Positions 26,237 to 35,192 of a stretch of 64,000 nt of DNA are shown piece after piece. Origin of the DNA: JAFGPS01 sp964628465 (lineage in GTDB: Bacteria; Planctomycetota; Phycisphaerae; Sedimentisphaerales; Anaerobacaceae). The notes under the pieces were generated by a model. That model saw only the letters and a program-made list of their open reading frames with translations, made no database searches and was not told the origin of the DNA. How positions within the stretch are numbered: position 1 is the stretch's first letter; each line of letters starts with the position of its first letter. The position numbers and the translations under genes are program-made. Location: contig CAZVOA010000007.1 in the NCBI GenBank assembly GCA_964628465.1, forward strand, positions 51,814 to 115,813. Reading direction: 5' to 3'.

Positions 26237-26316
26237 ATCTTTCCTCGTAATACGTTTATTTAAACATATATAAATGAACATTTTACAGGTTCATTTATAC
26301 ACTCACGAACCTATAC

Positions 26317-26727
26317 TTAGTTTTTCGTCAAATTCCTGCCGATGGCTGAACGAGTAACTTTAATTTTTGTATTATTTGATTCATCGACTTTCAAAGTGAC
26401 TTCTTCGTCTTTTATGTCAACTATCGTTCCAAAAATTCCGCCTATAGTGAGAACACGGTCATTTTTCTCGAGCGACTGTTCCAGTTTCTTGCGTTCCTTT
26501 TTCTGCTTTCGAGGCGCACTGAACATCATAACAACCATGAAAATCATAACTATCGGTAGCAGCCATGTAAGCATAGTCGGCTGCTTGTTAGTATCCTTTC
26601 CCGGCGGTGTACCATTACTTACATCAACAGCTATATTAGTTCCAGTGTTACCTTCTGATGAATTTATCGGTTCAGAAGTTATTGCATCACCATTCCCTGC
26701 CTGAGCAATTATCCAGATATTATTCAT
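26317..26727 (-). CDS. yajC: Sec translocon accessory subunit YajC
   Basis: Small inner-membrane partner of SecDF. The start MNNIWIIAQAG at 26727 has an AAGGGAA site upstream. A ~45-residue polar N-terminus with Ser/Asn/Gly is followed by one membrane helix (MLTWLLPIVMIFMVVMMF) and the family pattern FSAPRKQKKERKKLEQSLEKNDRV, split here as RKQKKERKK then NDRVLTIGGIFGTIVDIKDE. Length 136, slightly longer than usual because of the N-terminal extension. It lies between tgt and secDF in the classic tgt-yajC-secDF order. Confidence 0.95.
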   Translation of the reverse strand: MNNIWIIAQAGNGDAITSEPINSSEGNTGTNIAVDVSNGTPPGKDTNKQPTMLTWLLPIVMIFMVVMMFSAPRKQKKERKKLEQSLEKNDRVLTIGGIFGTIVDIKDEEVTLKVDESNNTKIKVTRSAIGRNLTKN

Positions 26728-26829
26728 TACAAATTCCCTTAAAAACAAAATGGGTTAAATTTTTTTAATCACACAATTGGTTTGGCAAAAAGCCAAAACA
26801 TGTAATATTAACGTTTTTTTCGATATATA

Positions 26830-27939
26830 TCAATCGCCAAAAGTGAATTCTTTTGACCAATTATCAAAATTACCTTCTTTTATGGTTTGCCTGATTTTGG
26901 CCATTAATCTCTGGTAAAATCTCAGGTTATGCAGCGATACTAATATCGGACCAAGCATTTCATTGTAATTAATAAAATGTCGGATCGCGCCTCTGCTGTA
27001 ATTTCTGCAAGCGTAGCAATCGCAGCCGGCCTCTATCGGCTCGGAATCGCTGATATGAGCATTATTTCGCAGGTGAACCGGCCCATTCCACGTAAAAGCA
27101 TAGGCATTTCGCCCGTTTCTGGTCGGTAAAACGCAATCGAACATATCCACACCCGCCCGCACAGCCGCTACAATATCGTTCGGCATTCCAACTCCCATGA
27201 GGTAGCGGGGCTTGTCTTCGGGTAGAAAAGCAGTCGTATGATTAACTGTTTTTACCATATTTTCATGACCTTCACCCACGCTCAAGCCGCCAATCGCATA
27301 ACCATCAAAGCCCGTTTTTACTAATGATAACGCACATTTTTCACGTAAATTGAGGTTAATTCCGCCCTGAACTATGGAAAAAAGCAACTGATTCGGATTT
27401 GCGTGAACTTCTTTACAGCGTTGCGCCCAGCGAATCGAGCGATCCACGGCTTTTTCAACTTCTTCCGGCTCAGCTCCAAAAGCAGCACACTGGTCGAAAC
27501 ACATAGCAATATCAACGCCAAGCCGATTTTGGGCTTGTGTTGTAATTTCCGCATTGAGGTAAATTTTCGCACCGTCTATATGGCTTGCAAACGCAACTCC
27601 TTCTTCATCAATTTTTACTAACGGAGACAAAGAAAATACCTGATATCCGCCGCTGTCTGTTAATATCGGACCTTCCCATGCCATAAATTTATGAAGTCCG
27701 CCGATTTTTTCGATAGCCTCAACGCCGGGCCGAAGGAACAAATGATAAGTATTTGCGAGAATAATCGTCGCAGCCGTCTCTTTGAGATGGAAGGGCGTTA
27801 TCCCTTTTACCGCTCCGGCTGTGCCAACCGGCATAAACACCGGCGTTTCTATTTGCCCGTGCGCGGTTGTTAAAATACCCGCACGTGCGGACGTGTTTGC
27901 GTCTTTCTGTACAATTTTATAATTTTCTTTACTGTGCAT
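26830..27939 (-). CDS. tgt: tRNA-guanine transglycosylase (queuine tRNA-ribosyltransferase)
   Basis: Exchanges guanine 34 of GUN-anticodon tRNAs for preQ1 in queuosine biosynthesis. The catalytic region LTDSGGYQVFSLSPLVKIDE contains the first Asp, and the second nucleophile lies in GVDMFDCVLPTRNGRN. GGLSVGEGHENM is the substrate loop. The zinc site is the CDCYACRNYSRGAIRHFIN cluster plus a later His (SLHNL). The start at 27939 (MHSKENYKIVQKDANTSARA) is favoured by homology; further upstream start codons exist but would add an unusual leader. First gene of tgt-yajC-secDF-LysM. Confidence 0.96.
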   Translation of the reverse strand: MHSKENYKIVQKDANTSARAGILTTAHGQIETPVFMPVGTAGAVKGITPFHLKETAATIILANTYHLFLRPGVEAIEKIGGLHKFMAWEGPILTDSGGYQVFSLSPLVKIDEEGVAFASHIDGAKIYLNAEITTQAQNRLGVDIAMCFDQCAAFGAEPEEVEKAVDRSIRWAQRCKEVHANPNQLLFSIVQGGINLNLREKCALSLVKTGFDGYAIGGLSVGEGHENMVKTVNHTTAFLPEDKPRYLMGVGMPNDIVAAVRAGVDMFDCVLPTRNGRNAYAFTWNGPVHLRNNAHISDSEPIEAGCDCYACRNYSRGAIRHFINYNEMLGPILVSLHNLRFYQRLMAKIRQTIKEGNFDNWSKEFTFGD

Positions 27940-28020
27940 AATTAAATTACCAAACCATTTAAAGCTATACAGGATAATAGTTTTACGCACTTTCAGCAAG
28001 CTATTTTAGGAATGTACTTA

Positions 28021-28050
28021 CCACGAAAAAAAGAAGAATCACGAAGAAGG
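28021..28050. repeat. Decayed CCACGAA-type dispersed repeat
   Basis: CCACGAAAAAAAGAAGAATC followed by ACGAAGAAGG resembles the ACCACGAAGAACACGAAG family common in spacers. It sits between the divergent tgt and reductase genes. Low information; named by resemblance only. Confidence 0.35.
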
Positions 28051-28226
28051 CTTTATCATTACCTTAAAGGCGAGTATCTAATATAGTTCTAAATGTCGGT
28101 TCGTTGTATTGGAATGATATATCAAATTATGTTATTGAAATTTCCATTGTAATAGAATAAATATTTAAGTACGGCAAAATCGGTTAATTTGAAAATATAT
28201 TCATCATGTAGAAACAGGAGTATAAA

Positions 28227-28916
28227 ATGGAGCATTCAGCAGAAAAAACTACACCAAAAATTATTATGCACGATTCCGTCAGCATTGACGGCTCTTTCGT
28301 CGGATTCGAGTATTCAATGGAACTGATGGGAATTCATTACAAAATTGCGGGTTCTTTTGGTGACAAAGTCAGAATATTCGGCTCAACAACCGCTCTAATA
28401 GGAATGGAAATGTTCGGCGGATTCACAGAAGAAACCGAAGCAGACTTTGCAAAACCATGTAAGAGTGACAATTTAACTTATTGGGCTGTAACAGATTCCA
28501 GGGGTCTCCTCGAAGGCAAGCTGCATTATCTGCGAAGGTCTGAATATTGCCGAGATGTAGTGGTTCTGATAACTGAGCAAACACCCAAAAGCTATGTGGA
28601 ATATCTCGAAAGACGAAATTACGATTATTATATGGTTGGTGAAAACCGGGTCGATTTAAAAAGGGCTGTAAAGATATTATCTGAAAATTACAACTCAGAA
28701 AATATTATGATAGATTCCGGCAGGGAGTTGACTAATGCTTTTTTGAACGAGGGGTTGGTGGATGAAATAAGCCTTCTTATTATTCCTGAAATTGTCGGTA
28801 ATAAATCACAGAATTTATTTTTCAATGTACTCCAGAAACTTTCGCTTGAACTTATCAAAACCCAGCAATTTCCGTTCGGATTCGTCTGGAACTTATATAA
28901 GGTAAAGAAAACATAG
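28227..28916 (+). CDS. RibD C-terminal/dihydrofolate-reductase-like protein
   Basis: Stand-alone RibD_C (DHFR-like fold) protein of 229 residues, a predicted NADPH-dependent reductase. The N-terminus has KIIMHDSVSIDGSFVGFEYS, the family's strand plus loop; the centre has NYDYYMVGENRVDLKRAVKI; the C-terminus has ENIMIDSGRELTNAFLNEGL and VDEISLLIIPEIVG. There is no deaminase domain, so it is not a complete RibD. RBS AGGAG precedes the ATG. Substrate unknown; archaeal-type riboflavin reductases share this fold. Confidence 0.85.
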   Translation: MEHSAEKTTPKIIMHDSVSIDGSFVGFEYSMELMGIHYKIAGSFGDKVRIFGSTTALIGMEMFGGFTEETEADFAKPCKSDNLTYWAVTDSRGLLEGKLHYLRRSEYCRDVVVLITEQTPKSYVEYLERRNYDYYMVGENRVDLKRAVKILSENYNSENIMIDSGRELTNAFLNEGLVDEISLLIIPEIVGNKSQNLFFNVLQKLSLELIKTQQFPFGFVWNLYKVKKT

Positions 28917-29131
28917 AAGCAGCAACGTAGAAAATAGCGGAAAGGTTCAGTTACGTCTGAAGCATTACAGGTATTGTCGCAAGCTTCCGAAATCCATACT
29001 GGTGCGAAAAAATAATTTTGCTTAATACTTTAAGTTGCTTCATCGCTTTCTGATTGCTTTCTTTTCTGCTCGATATTATGCAGCCGCTCATCATTTTTAA
29101 TACTATGATTATTAATCATTTCAATGTCTTT

Positions 29132-29392
29132 TTATTCTTTATATTCGAGTGCATCAGCGATTCGCGCAAGAACATTACCAAAACCTCCCGCCTGCTCATC
29201 AAGATAATCACCCGATTGAACAGTAATGTCATTTTGGCGAGATAATTCGAGAACCCGTTTAGCTTCGATAACTGTTTCTATTGAAATCGAATGCTTTTGA
29301 GCTAATTCAGTGGCGTATGTGAGAAAGTGATCTATATCATCTTTTCTGATCAAGTAATTTTTACGAGGCATTTGGTTTCCTAATGTTCCCAT
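29132..29392 (-). CDS. Small conserved-looking protein of unknown function
   Basis: 86 residues, MGTLGNQMPRKNYLIRKDD onwards. An AAGGAA site lies 8 bases before the ATG, which argues that it is real. The sequence is soluble and mostly helical (DDIDHFLTYATELAQKHSIS and ETVIEAKRVLELSRQNDI), ending in an acidic stretch LARIADALEYKE. No family recognised. It stands alone between the RibD_C gene and priA. Confidence 0.6.
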   Translation of the reverse strand: MGTLGNQMPRKNYLIRKDDIDHFLTYATELAQKHSISIETVIEAKRVLELSRQNDITVQSGDYLDEQAGGFGNVLARIADALEYKE

Positions 29393-29738
29393 TGATTATT
29401 TTCCTTATTAAAAAATGAATTTCCGTAACTTCTTATTTTACTATTTCCGAATAACCTTTATACAAGATATACTATGCGAGTGATTATGTCAAGTTTATAG
29501 CCATTTTCTATCTTTATAATTCGTGTTTATTCGTGTTAATTCGTGGTTCTTTTTTGACAGGATTTACAGGATAAACCTGATTAGATGTATAAAGTATTTG
29601 GTTGCGGCTATGCCGCATTGAGTTCATTAGTGATTGTGGTTTCTGTTTAAAATGGATTCCCGCCTGCGCGGGAATGACAAAGTCGTGGTTAATGAATAAT
29701 CCGTGTAAATCCCGTGTGAATCTGTGTCTAAACAAAAA
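29393..29738. other. 346-base spacer made largely of dispersed repeats
   Basis: Contains ATTCGTG units at 29519-29547 (ATTCGTGTTTATTCGTGTTA...), a TTTTTGACAGGATTTACAGG unit from 29551, the perfect palindrome ATTCCCGC-CTGC-GCGGGAAT at 29656-29675, and ATCCGTGTAAATCCCGTGTG near 29699. It lies just after the stop of priA. No gene is supported; an apparent minus-strand frame here is a repeat translation. Confidence 0.7.
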
Positions 29739-32102
29739 TTATAATAAATTCACCGGGTCGATGTCGATTGTTATTTTTACGGCGGGGCGGATTGGTTTTT
29801 CCTGTCGCAGGTTTGCGAAAAATCTTTGCATAGTTGTCGGGTCGGGAGCCTGGACGATTATTTGCATTCTGTGAAAACGTTGTATTCTGTTTATTAAAGC
29901 GGGCATTGGGCCGCGGATTTTTATGTTTAAGTTTTCCCTGCGAATGATTTGGTCAATTGTATTCTTCATTATATTGCAGGCTTTTTCGAGTTTCTCGAAA
30001 TCTGTGTCACGCAATACAATCGAAGACAACCGCCAGTAGGGCGGCAGGTTGCATGTTTTACGATGTGTCAGTTCTTCTTTTATAAAGCTGTCGAAATCTC
30101 CTTTAGCCGCGAATTGAATTACCGGCTGGTCGGGCATGAAAGACTGTATGAAAACAACTCCTTTTTTCTCGGAGCGGCCGGTTCGTCCTGCTACCTGAGA
30201 TATGAGCTGGAAAGTTCTTTCGTTCGACCTGAAATCTGGCAAAAACAGGCATGTATCGGCGCTGATTATTCCGACTAATGTAACGTTCGGAAAATGCAGC
30301 CCCTTGGCGAGCATTTGCGTACCGGCTAAAATATCGATTTTACCTTCAGCAAACTCTTTTAGAATATGGTAATAATCTTTGCCGCCCATCGAATCGCTAT
30401 CCATCCTCTTGACACGAGCGTTAGGGAATCTGCCCGCGAGTTCTTCTTCCAGACGCTGTGAGCCAAGTCCAATCATCGCAAAATTTTTGCCGCATACGGG
30501 ACATTTTTCGGGAACGAGAGTTTGCGCAAGGCAATAGTGACATATCGCATAGCCGGAATTTATATGTTTGCCTGTCACCGTACTCATTTTCTCGCTACGC
30601 GGTGAACTGGATTTATGGAAAGTGAGTGTGACATCGCAATTGCGGCAGTGAAGGGTATATTTGCAGGAAGGGCAGAAAACAAAATTGCTGTACCCGCGCC
30701 TGTTTAGAAGCAGAATCGCCTGTTCTTTTTTTTCCAACACGACTCTAAGCTGATTCGCGAGCGGGTCGCTTATTAGATTCATGCCTTTCTGCGTTACTTC
30801 CGATTCCCGCAAGTCAATAAGCTTCATCTCAGGCATCGGAAGGTCCATGACTCTTTTGGGAAGGCTAACGAGATTGAAATGCTTTTTGTTCTGGCAATTC
30901 GCAAGCGTTTCCAGTGACGGCGTAGCGCTTCCCAGAATACAAATTGCATTGGCAAGCTGGGCGCGTTTTATAGCTACGTCTCTGCCGTGATAACGCGGAA
31001 CAGTATCCTGCTTATAACTTGGCTCATGCTCTTCGTCAACTACGATGAGACCGAGATTATTCAACGGAGCGAAAACCGCCGAGCGTGCGCCGATAACGAC
31101 GTCTGCGTCACCTGATTTGATTTTCTGCCATTGTACATTTCGCTGAGCCGCGTTTAAACCGGAGTGCATCACGGCGATTCTCTCGAATCGTTCGTTGAAA
31201 CGCTGAACAGTTTGTGTCGTTAGCGCGATTTCCGGAAGCAGAATGATTGCGCTTTTTCCTTTTTCCAGTGCGGCCTGTATGGCCCTGATATATATTTCAG
31301 TTTTCCCGCTATCGGTGACTCCGTAAACAAGTGTCACTCCAAATTCAGCGGAATCGATTTGTTTTGTTATGGAATCGAGAGCGTTTTGCTGGTCACTGTT
31401 GAGAATGATTTGCCCGCGATAATGATTAGATAAGCTTTGCGGAATGGCCGGAAGGGATTTTATGACTGTTTTTTGAACTGTTTTGATTAACTGGAGTTCC
31501 GCAAGTTTCTTCAGGGGTGCTTTGGCGCTGTTTGCACGTTCAAGCAAAGATTGTAATTCTACGGCGGAATCTTTGTCGAACGCTTTTTGTTCCTGCAATA
31601 AAGCAATAATCTGTTTCTGCTTTTTACCTTTTAGTTCGCTGATTATAGTTACAAAGTTTTCCGCTTCAACATTCAGGAATACATTATTTTCTGTTTTTAC
31701 TCCCGCGCCATGCTTCACGGCTGAAGGCACAATAGCGGCCAAAACCTGACCGAGCGGGCAGACATAATATGTGCTTATCCATTTTGATAATTCCATTAAC
31801 TCAGAGTCGATCAGAGGTTCTTTATCAACTACATTTTTGATTGCTTTGAGCTTGAATTTAAGCTGATTACTATATTCAGGCGGTCGAATGCCGGTGCAAA
31901 AACCTTTCTGCGGTTTATTGTTTTTTCCCAGCGGAGCTTCGACTCTCTGGCCAACCTGAATCGGCCATAACTGGTCAGGTACGGCGTAATCGAACTCGGT
32001 ATCCGCCGCTGTTTCAAATGCTATGAGAATTATATGGCTATATTTTTCTTCTTTAGCTTCTTCTTTGGCAAACAAACTGTCTGAATGGTATTTGTTCTTC
32101 AT
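29739..32102 (-). CDS. priA: Primosomal protein N' (replication restart helicase)
   Basis: Helicase that reloads the replisome at stalled forks. Walker A variant GVTDSGKTEIYIRAI, DEEH box IVVDEEHEPSYKQDTVPRYH, and motif GSATPSLETLAN. The zinc-binding module is complete: CPSCKYTLHCRNCDVTLTFH and CHYCLAQTLVPEKCPVCG. Helicase C-terminal motifs include GTQMLAKGLHFPNVTLVGI and QVAGRTGRSEKKGVV. The ATG at 32102 (MKNKYHSDSLF) is chosen; a GTG at 32135 is possible. N-terminal 3'-DNA-binding domain covers about residues 20-115. About 787 residues, normal length. Confidence 0.95.
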   Translation of the reverse strand: MKNKYHSDSLFAKEEAKEEKYSHIILIAFETAADTEFDYAVPDQLWPIQVGQRVEAPLGKNNKPQKGFCTGIRPPEYSNQLKFKLKAIKNVVDKEPLIDSELMELSKWISTYYVCPLGQVLAAIVPSAVKHGAGVKTENNVFLNVEAENFVTIISELKGKKQKQIIALLQEQKAFDKDSAVELQSLLERANSAKAPLKKLAELQLIKTVQKTVIKSLPAIPQSLSNHYRGQIILNSDQQNALDSITKQIDSAEFGVTLVYGVTDSGKTEIYIRAIQAALEKGKSAIILLPEIALTTQTVQRFNERFERIAVMHSGLNAAQRNVQWQKIKSGDADVVIGARSAVFAPLNNLGLIVVDEEHEPSYKQDTVPRYHGRDVAIKRAQLANAICILGSATPSLETLANCQNKKHFNLVSLPKRVMDLPMPEMKLIDLRESEVTQKGMNLISDPLANQLRVVLEKKEQAILLLNRRGYSNFVFCPSCKYTLHCRNCDVTLTFHKSSSPRSEKMSTVTGKHINSGYAICHYCLAQTLVPEKCPVCGKNFAMIGLGSQRLEEELAGRFPNARVKRMDSDSMGGKDYYHILKEFAEGKIDILAGTQMLAKGLHFPNVTLVGIISADTCLFLPDFRSNERTFQLISQVAGRTGRSEKKGVVFIQSFMPDQPVIQFAAKGDFDSFIKEELTHRKTCNLPPYWRLSSIVLRDTDFEKLEKACNIMKNTIDQIIRRENLNIKIRGPMPALINRIQRFHRMQIIVQAPDPTTMQRFFANLRQEKPIRPAVKITIDIDPVNLL

Positions 32103-32121
32103 GTTTCTCAGTTTATAAAAC

Positions 32122-32138
32122 GGTGTGCATAGCACACC
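32122..32138 (-). terminator. Short hairpin between CGGC gene and priA
   Basis: GGTGTGC (32122-32128) and GCACACC (32132-32138) form a perfect 7-bp stem with a 3-base loop. On the minus strand it is followed by GTTTTAT, a short T-run. It could be a weak terminator or attenuator after the CGGC gene and before priA; GGTGTGCATAGCACACC also resembles a dispersed palindrome. Confidence 0.45.
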
Positions 32139-32158
32139 CTACAAATTATATAGATTCA

Positions 32159-32587
32159 TTAGTTTGCAGTTTTGTATTGGCCTGCTTCTCTGCGCATTTC
32201 GGATTTGTCATCAATTACAGTATCTTCGATTATATCGAGTTCGAGTTTTTTTATTAGTCCCTTTATGTAATCAAGATGCGGGCAGGGTGACGCGTGAAAA
32301 TTGTCTTTTGTCATGCAGGAAGATAATTGTATTACAATTTGACTTTTATCTATCCCTTCGGCTTTTTTGATTTTTCGTGTAAAATTACTTAATTTCCTGT
32401 GAATAGCCCGCCCGCAGCATCCGCCGCATGTCATATTTATTATACGGTACTTTTTATCTTTGGAATAAATTGAAAAGCCGCCCGTGCGTTCGTTGTATGC
32501 TTTCTCGCATAGGTAGCCCGGACAACGTTCTTTTACAATGTGGCATTGTACTATAACAATGTAATTTTTGTTATTGACGTCTATCAT
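32159..32587 (-). CDS. CGGC-domain protein
   Basis: 142-residue cysteine-rich cytosolic protein of the CGGC family. The name-giving motif is in INMTCGGCCGRAIHRKLSNF (residues ~51-70), flanked by VQCHIVKERCPGYLCEKAY near the N-terminus and SSCMTKDNFHASPCPHLDYI. The nine or so Cys residues fit a metal-binding role, but the family's function is not established. RBS AAGGATG. It lies 14 bases after lhgO and may be cotranscribed with it. Confidence 0.85.
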   Translation of the reverse strand: MIDVNNKNYIVIVQCHIVKERCPGYLCEKAYNERTGGFSIYSKDKKYRIINMTCGGCCGRAIHRKLSNFTRKIKKAEGIDKSQIVIQLSSCMTKDNFHASPCPHLDYIKGLIKKLELDIIEDTVIDDKSEMRREAGQYKTAN

Positions 32588-32601
32588 GATTCATCCTTAA
32601 T

Positions 32602-33837
32602 TTATCTTTTGTTTAAATTAAAATGTTTTATTGCTATTTCATTTATATATTCACCTATTGCCAGTGACGCGGTGGCTGCCGGTGACGGGGCGTTGAGAAC
32701 ATGTATCGAATTTTTTCCTTTTTCAATTATGAAATCATCGACCGGCTTGCCATCTTTCGCGACCGCCTGCGCTCTTACACCCGATCTTGATGGTTTAATA
32801 TCCTGCTCTGTAATTGATGGAACGAGTCTTTGTAAACTTTTCAGGAAAAGTTTTTTCGAGAATGCTCTTGTGTATTCTCCGATACCATATCGTATATTTT
32901 TCAGGAACATTTTCCATGTCCCCATATAGGAAATGGATTCCCAGAAATCTTTGGAAGCGAAATCTGTTTTGTTATAACCTTCTCTTTTAAATGAAAATAC
33001 AGCGTTCGGTCCGCATTCTACAGTGTCGTTTATCATTCGAGTAAAATGTACACCAAGAAACGGGAATTTCGGGTCGGGAACCGGGTAGATAAGATTATTG
33101 ACTTTTTTCTTTGCGTTTTCCGTCAATTCATAAAAATCGCCGCGAAAAGGAATTATTTTCACATCTGGCCAGATACCATCGTCTTTTGCAACGCGGTCGG
33201 ATTGCAGACCGGCACAGTTGATAATATATTTAGTTGAAAAAATGCCTTTGTTTGTTCGTACCTCTGTATAAAAATCATGTTTATCGAAACCTGTGACTTC
33301 GTGTTCGAGAAGAATTTCGTTCTGCGGTTCTGGCCGCTGTTTGATAAGTTCAGCAAGTTTTTCAGCTACTTTTACGAAATCAATTATTCCTGTACAGGGT
33401 AGAAAAAGGCCTGCGATTCCATTGCAAAACGGTTCAAGTTCTTTAATTTTTTCAGATGATATTTTTTCAATACCCTCGACTTCATTTTCAATGCCGTTAT
33501 TGTAAATTCTTTCGAGATGAGTAAGTTCTCTCTTAGCGGTGGCGACGATTATTTTGCCGCATATTTTGTGCGGAATTTCATATTGTTTTGAGAAACTTAT
33601 AAGCTCTTTTCGTCCTTTGGCGCAATATATGGCTTTTGCGGAGCCGGGTTTGTAATATAATCCAGAATGAATTACGCCGGAATTATGGCCAGTTTGATGG
33701 CGGCAGAGAGTTTTCTCTTTTTCCATCACGGCTATTCGTAACTCTGGATGGTTCGATGCGATTTTGTACGCCGAGGCCAGACCGACGATTCCGCCGCCGA
33801 TTATTACGATATCGAAATTTTCATTCTTTTCAGCCAA
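32602..33837 (-). CDS. lhgO: L-2-hydroxyglutarate oxidase family FAD-dependent oxidoreductase
   Basis: FAD-dependent enzyme of the DAO superfamily; closest by eye to L-2-hydroxyglutarate oxidase/dehydrogenase. The dinucleotide-binding motif FDIVIIGGGIVGLASAYKIA is at residues ~7-26, followed by GHNSGVIHSGLYYKPGSAKA, the LhgO hallmark. Later markers are FCNGIAGLFLPCTGIIDF, NCAGLQSDRVA, GVHFTRMINDTVECGPNAVF and SRSGVRAQAV. The TTG start at 33837 is chosen because AAAGGA precedes it by 7 bases. About 411 residues. Product likely 2-oxoglutarate; substrate assignment rests on family resemblance. Confidence 0.88.
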   Translation of the reverse strand: MAEKNENFDIVIIGGGIVGLASAYKIASNHPELRIAVMEKEKTLCRHQTGHNSGVIHSGLYYKPGSAKAIYCAKGRKELISFSKQYEIPHKICGKIIVATAKRELTHLERIYNNGIENEVEGIEKISSEKIKELEPFCNGIAGLFLPCTGIIDFVKVAEKLAELIKQRPEPQNEILLEHEVTGFDKHDFYTEVRTNKGIFSTKYIINCAGLQSDRVAKDDGIWPDVKIIPFRGDFYELTENAKKKVNNLIYPVPDPKFPFLGVHFTRMINDTVECGPNAVFSFKREGYNKTDFASKDFWESISYMGTWKMFLKNIRYGIGEYTRAFSKKLFLKSLQRLVPSITEQDIKPSRSGVRAQAVAKDGKPVDDFIIEKGKNSIHVLNAPSPAATASLAIGEYINEIAIKHFNLNKR

Positions 33838-33946
33838 AAAATATCCTTTCTTAAACGCCACATACAATAACTCAAACTGAACCTGACGTCAATTATACAG
33901 AATGAAAGGGCAGCGAATTGTTGAATATCCATAATTAAAACAAGAC

Positions 33947-33975
33947 TTGAATGTGAAGGCTGTTGGTATTAAAAT
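33947..33975 (+). promoter_or_regulatory. Promoter of the DUF4056-like lipoprotein gene
   Basis: TTGAAT (33947-33952), a 17-base spacer and TAAAAT (33970-33975), 45 bases before the ATG at 34020. Confidence 0.55.
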
Positions 33976-34019
33976 GCGTGTAAACTAAAGTGTTATGTAA
34001 TTATATGGGTGGATACTTA

Positions 34020-35192
34020 ATGTTTTTAAGAATATCCTGTACAATATGTTTATTATTGATAGTAATATTGTTTTCCGGTTGTGTTTCAACTGCTGAGTTA
34101 GGTACAGCCCTGATACATCAGCATGCCGGCATAGGTTTCAAAACACATTCTTCCGGGAACTGGACATTTGAAGGTCTTGACACACGTATTCAGCCGCGGG
34201 TCAGGTCTGGTTTTTACTCGACAACAATATCATGGACACTTTTCCCGGATCCGAATGAATTGGGGGAACATGGTTATTGTATAAACTTATCTGAGAAGAT
34301 TGGAGTTGTATATACATGCCGAGCCGGACATATTGATATAGGTCACGTGCGAAAAATGACTGACTGGACAGGGTTTCTTGCCGCCAGGTCTCTCGAACAA
34401 ATAGAAAAAGGTAATGCAAAATTCGGATTTAAACTATATGAACCTTCGAGATATTTCGTGAAGCTGACATATCCTGAAAATTGGAAAGATTACTCCGAAA
34501 ATGAAAAAGAGAAAATCGCAAAAGAAGTTTCAATCAAACTCGGCATATATTTTGCCTATAACGCGGCGATCTGGCATGAAATATTAACGTGGTTCGATTA
34601 CAAACCCAAAAGGTTATTATCTGATTATGAATCGGCGTTTGCATGGGAGGATATGTATTCTAATCTTCTCGGTATTTTGCTGGCGGAGAAAGCTTTGCGA
34701 AATGGCGAGAGCGGATTTAGTTCTTCAATAACGTTGTATCTCGACGAAGCGCTGAAAGAATTGAAAGTTCAATCAAAAGAAATTGCGTTGGATGTTACTA
34801 ATAAAGTTAAAGGGCAATGGTTTTCAAGTAAATATTTCTTTCCAAAAATTCATATGAGAAACCTTGATATAGGTTTAGAAGATAACTTAATTACACCTTA
34901 TCTCGTTCCTGATATGATTTGTGATGAAAATACAGAAGTTAAGTCTTTGCCGCTTCCTGATTGGGACATTAGCAAATATGGTTTTTCTGTAAAATTAGAA
35001 ATTGAACCGAGGGAATGGGAGAAAAATGAAATTCTGAAAGTAGTATATCCGGAAAAAAAGAACAGAAAGAAAAGAGTGGTGCCTGAGATTCATTTTCCTG
35101 CTATAATGAGTTATATAGAAAATGATGCTATAAGAAGAGGATTGTTATTATCTGATGAAGCAATTTATAAATCCAGAACCGCGTCAGGGTAA
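34020..35192 (+). CDS. Lipoprotein, DUF4056-like
   Basis: 390-residue predicted lipoprotein. Signal peptide MFLRISCTICLLLIVILFSG with lipobox LFSGC (Cys about residue 21). The segment YTCRAGHIDIGHVRKMTDWT resembles the conserved core I recall for DUF4056, which suggests a metal- or active-site His/Asp cluster; this family call is from memory and only moderate. Several aromatic-rich stretches (SWTLFPDPNELGEHGYCINL, IWHEILTWFDYKPKRLLSDY) follow. The ATG at 34020 has GGTGGA upstream. Its 3' end overlaps the convergent next gene by 28 bases. Function unknown. Confidence 0.8.
   Translation: MFLRISCTICLLLIVILFSGCVSTAELGTALIHQHAGIGFKTHSSGNWTFEGLDTRIQPRVRSGFYSTTISWTLFPDPNELGEHGYCINLSEKIGVVYTCRAGHIDIGHVRKMTDWTGFLAARSLEQIEKGNAKFGFKLYEPSRYFVKLTYPENWKDYSENEKEKIAKEVSIKLGIYFAYNAAIWHEILTWFDYKPKRLLSDYESAFAWEDMYSNLLGILLAEKALRNGESGFSSSITLYLDEALKELKVQSKEIALDVTNKVKGQWFSSKYFFPKIHMRNLDIGLEDNLITPYLVPDMICDENTEVKSLPLPDWDISKYGFSVKLEIEPREWEKNEILKVVYPEKKNRKKRVVPEIHFPAIMSYIENDAIRRGLLLSDEAIYKSRTASG

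Noticed and set aside
29514..29735. Minus-strand frame of 73 codons containing FVIPAQAGIHF
   Set aside because: This is the translation of the ATTCCCGCCTGCGCGGGAAT repeat and neighbouring repeats; the same peptide appears as a spurious prediction in many genomes. No RBS or family support.
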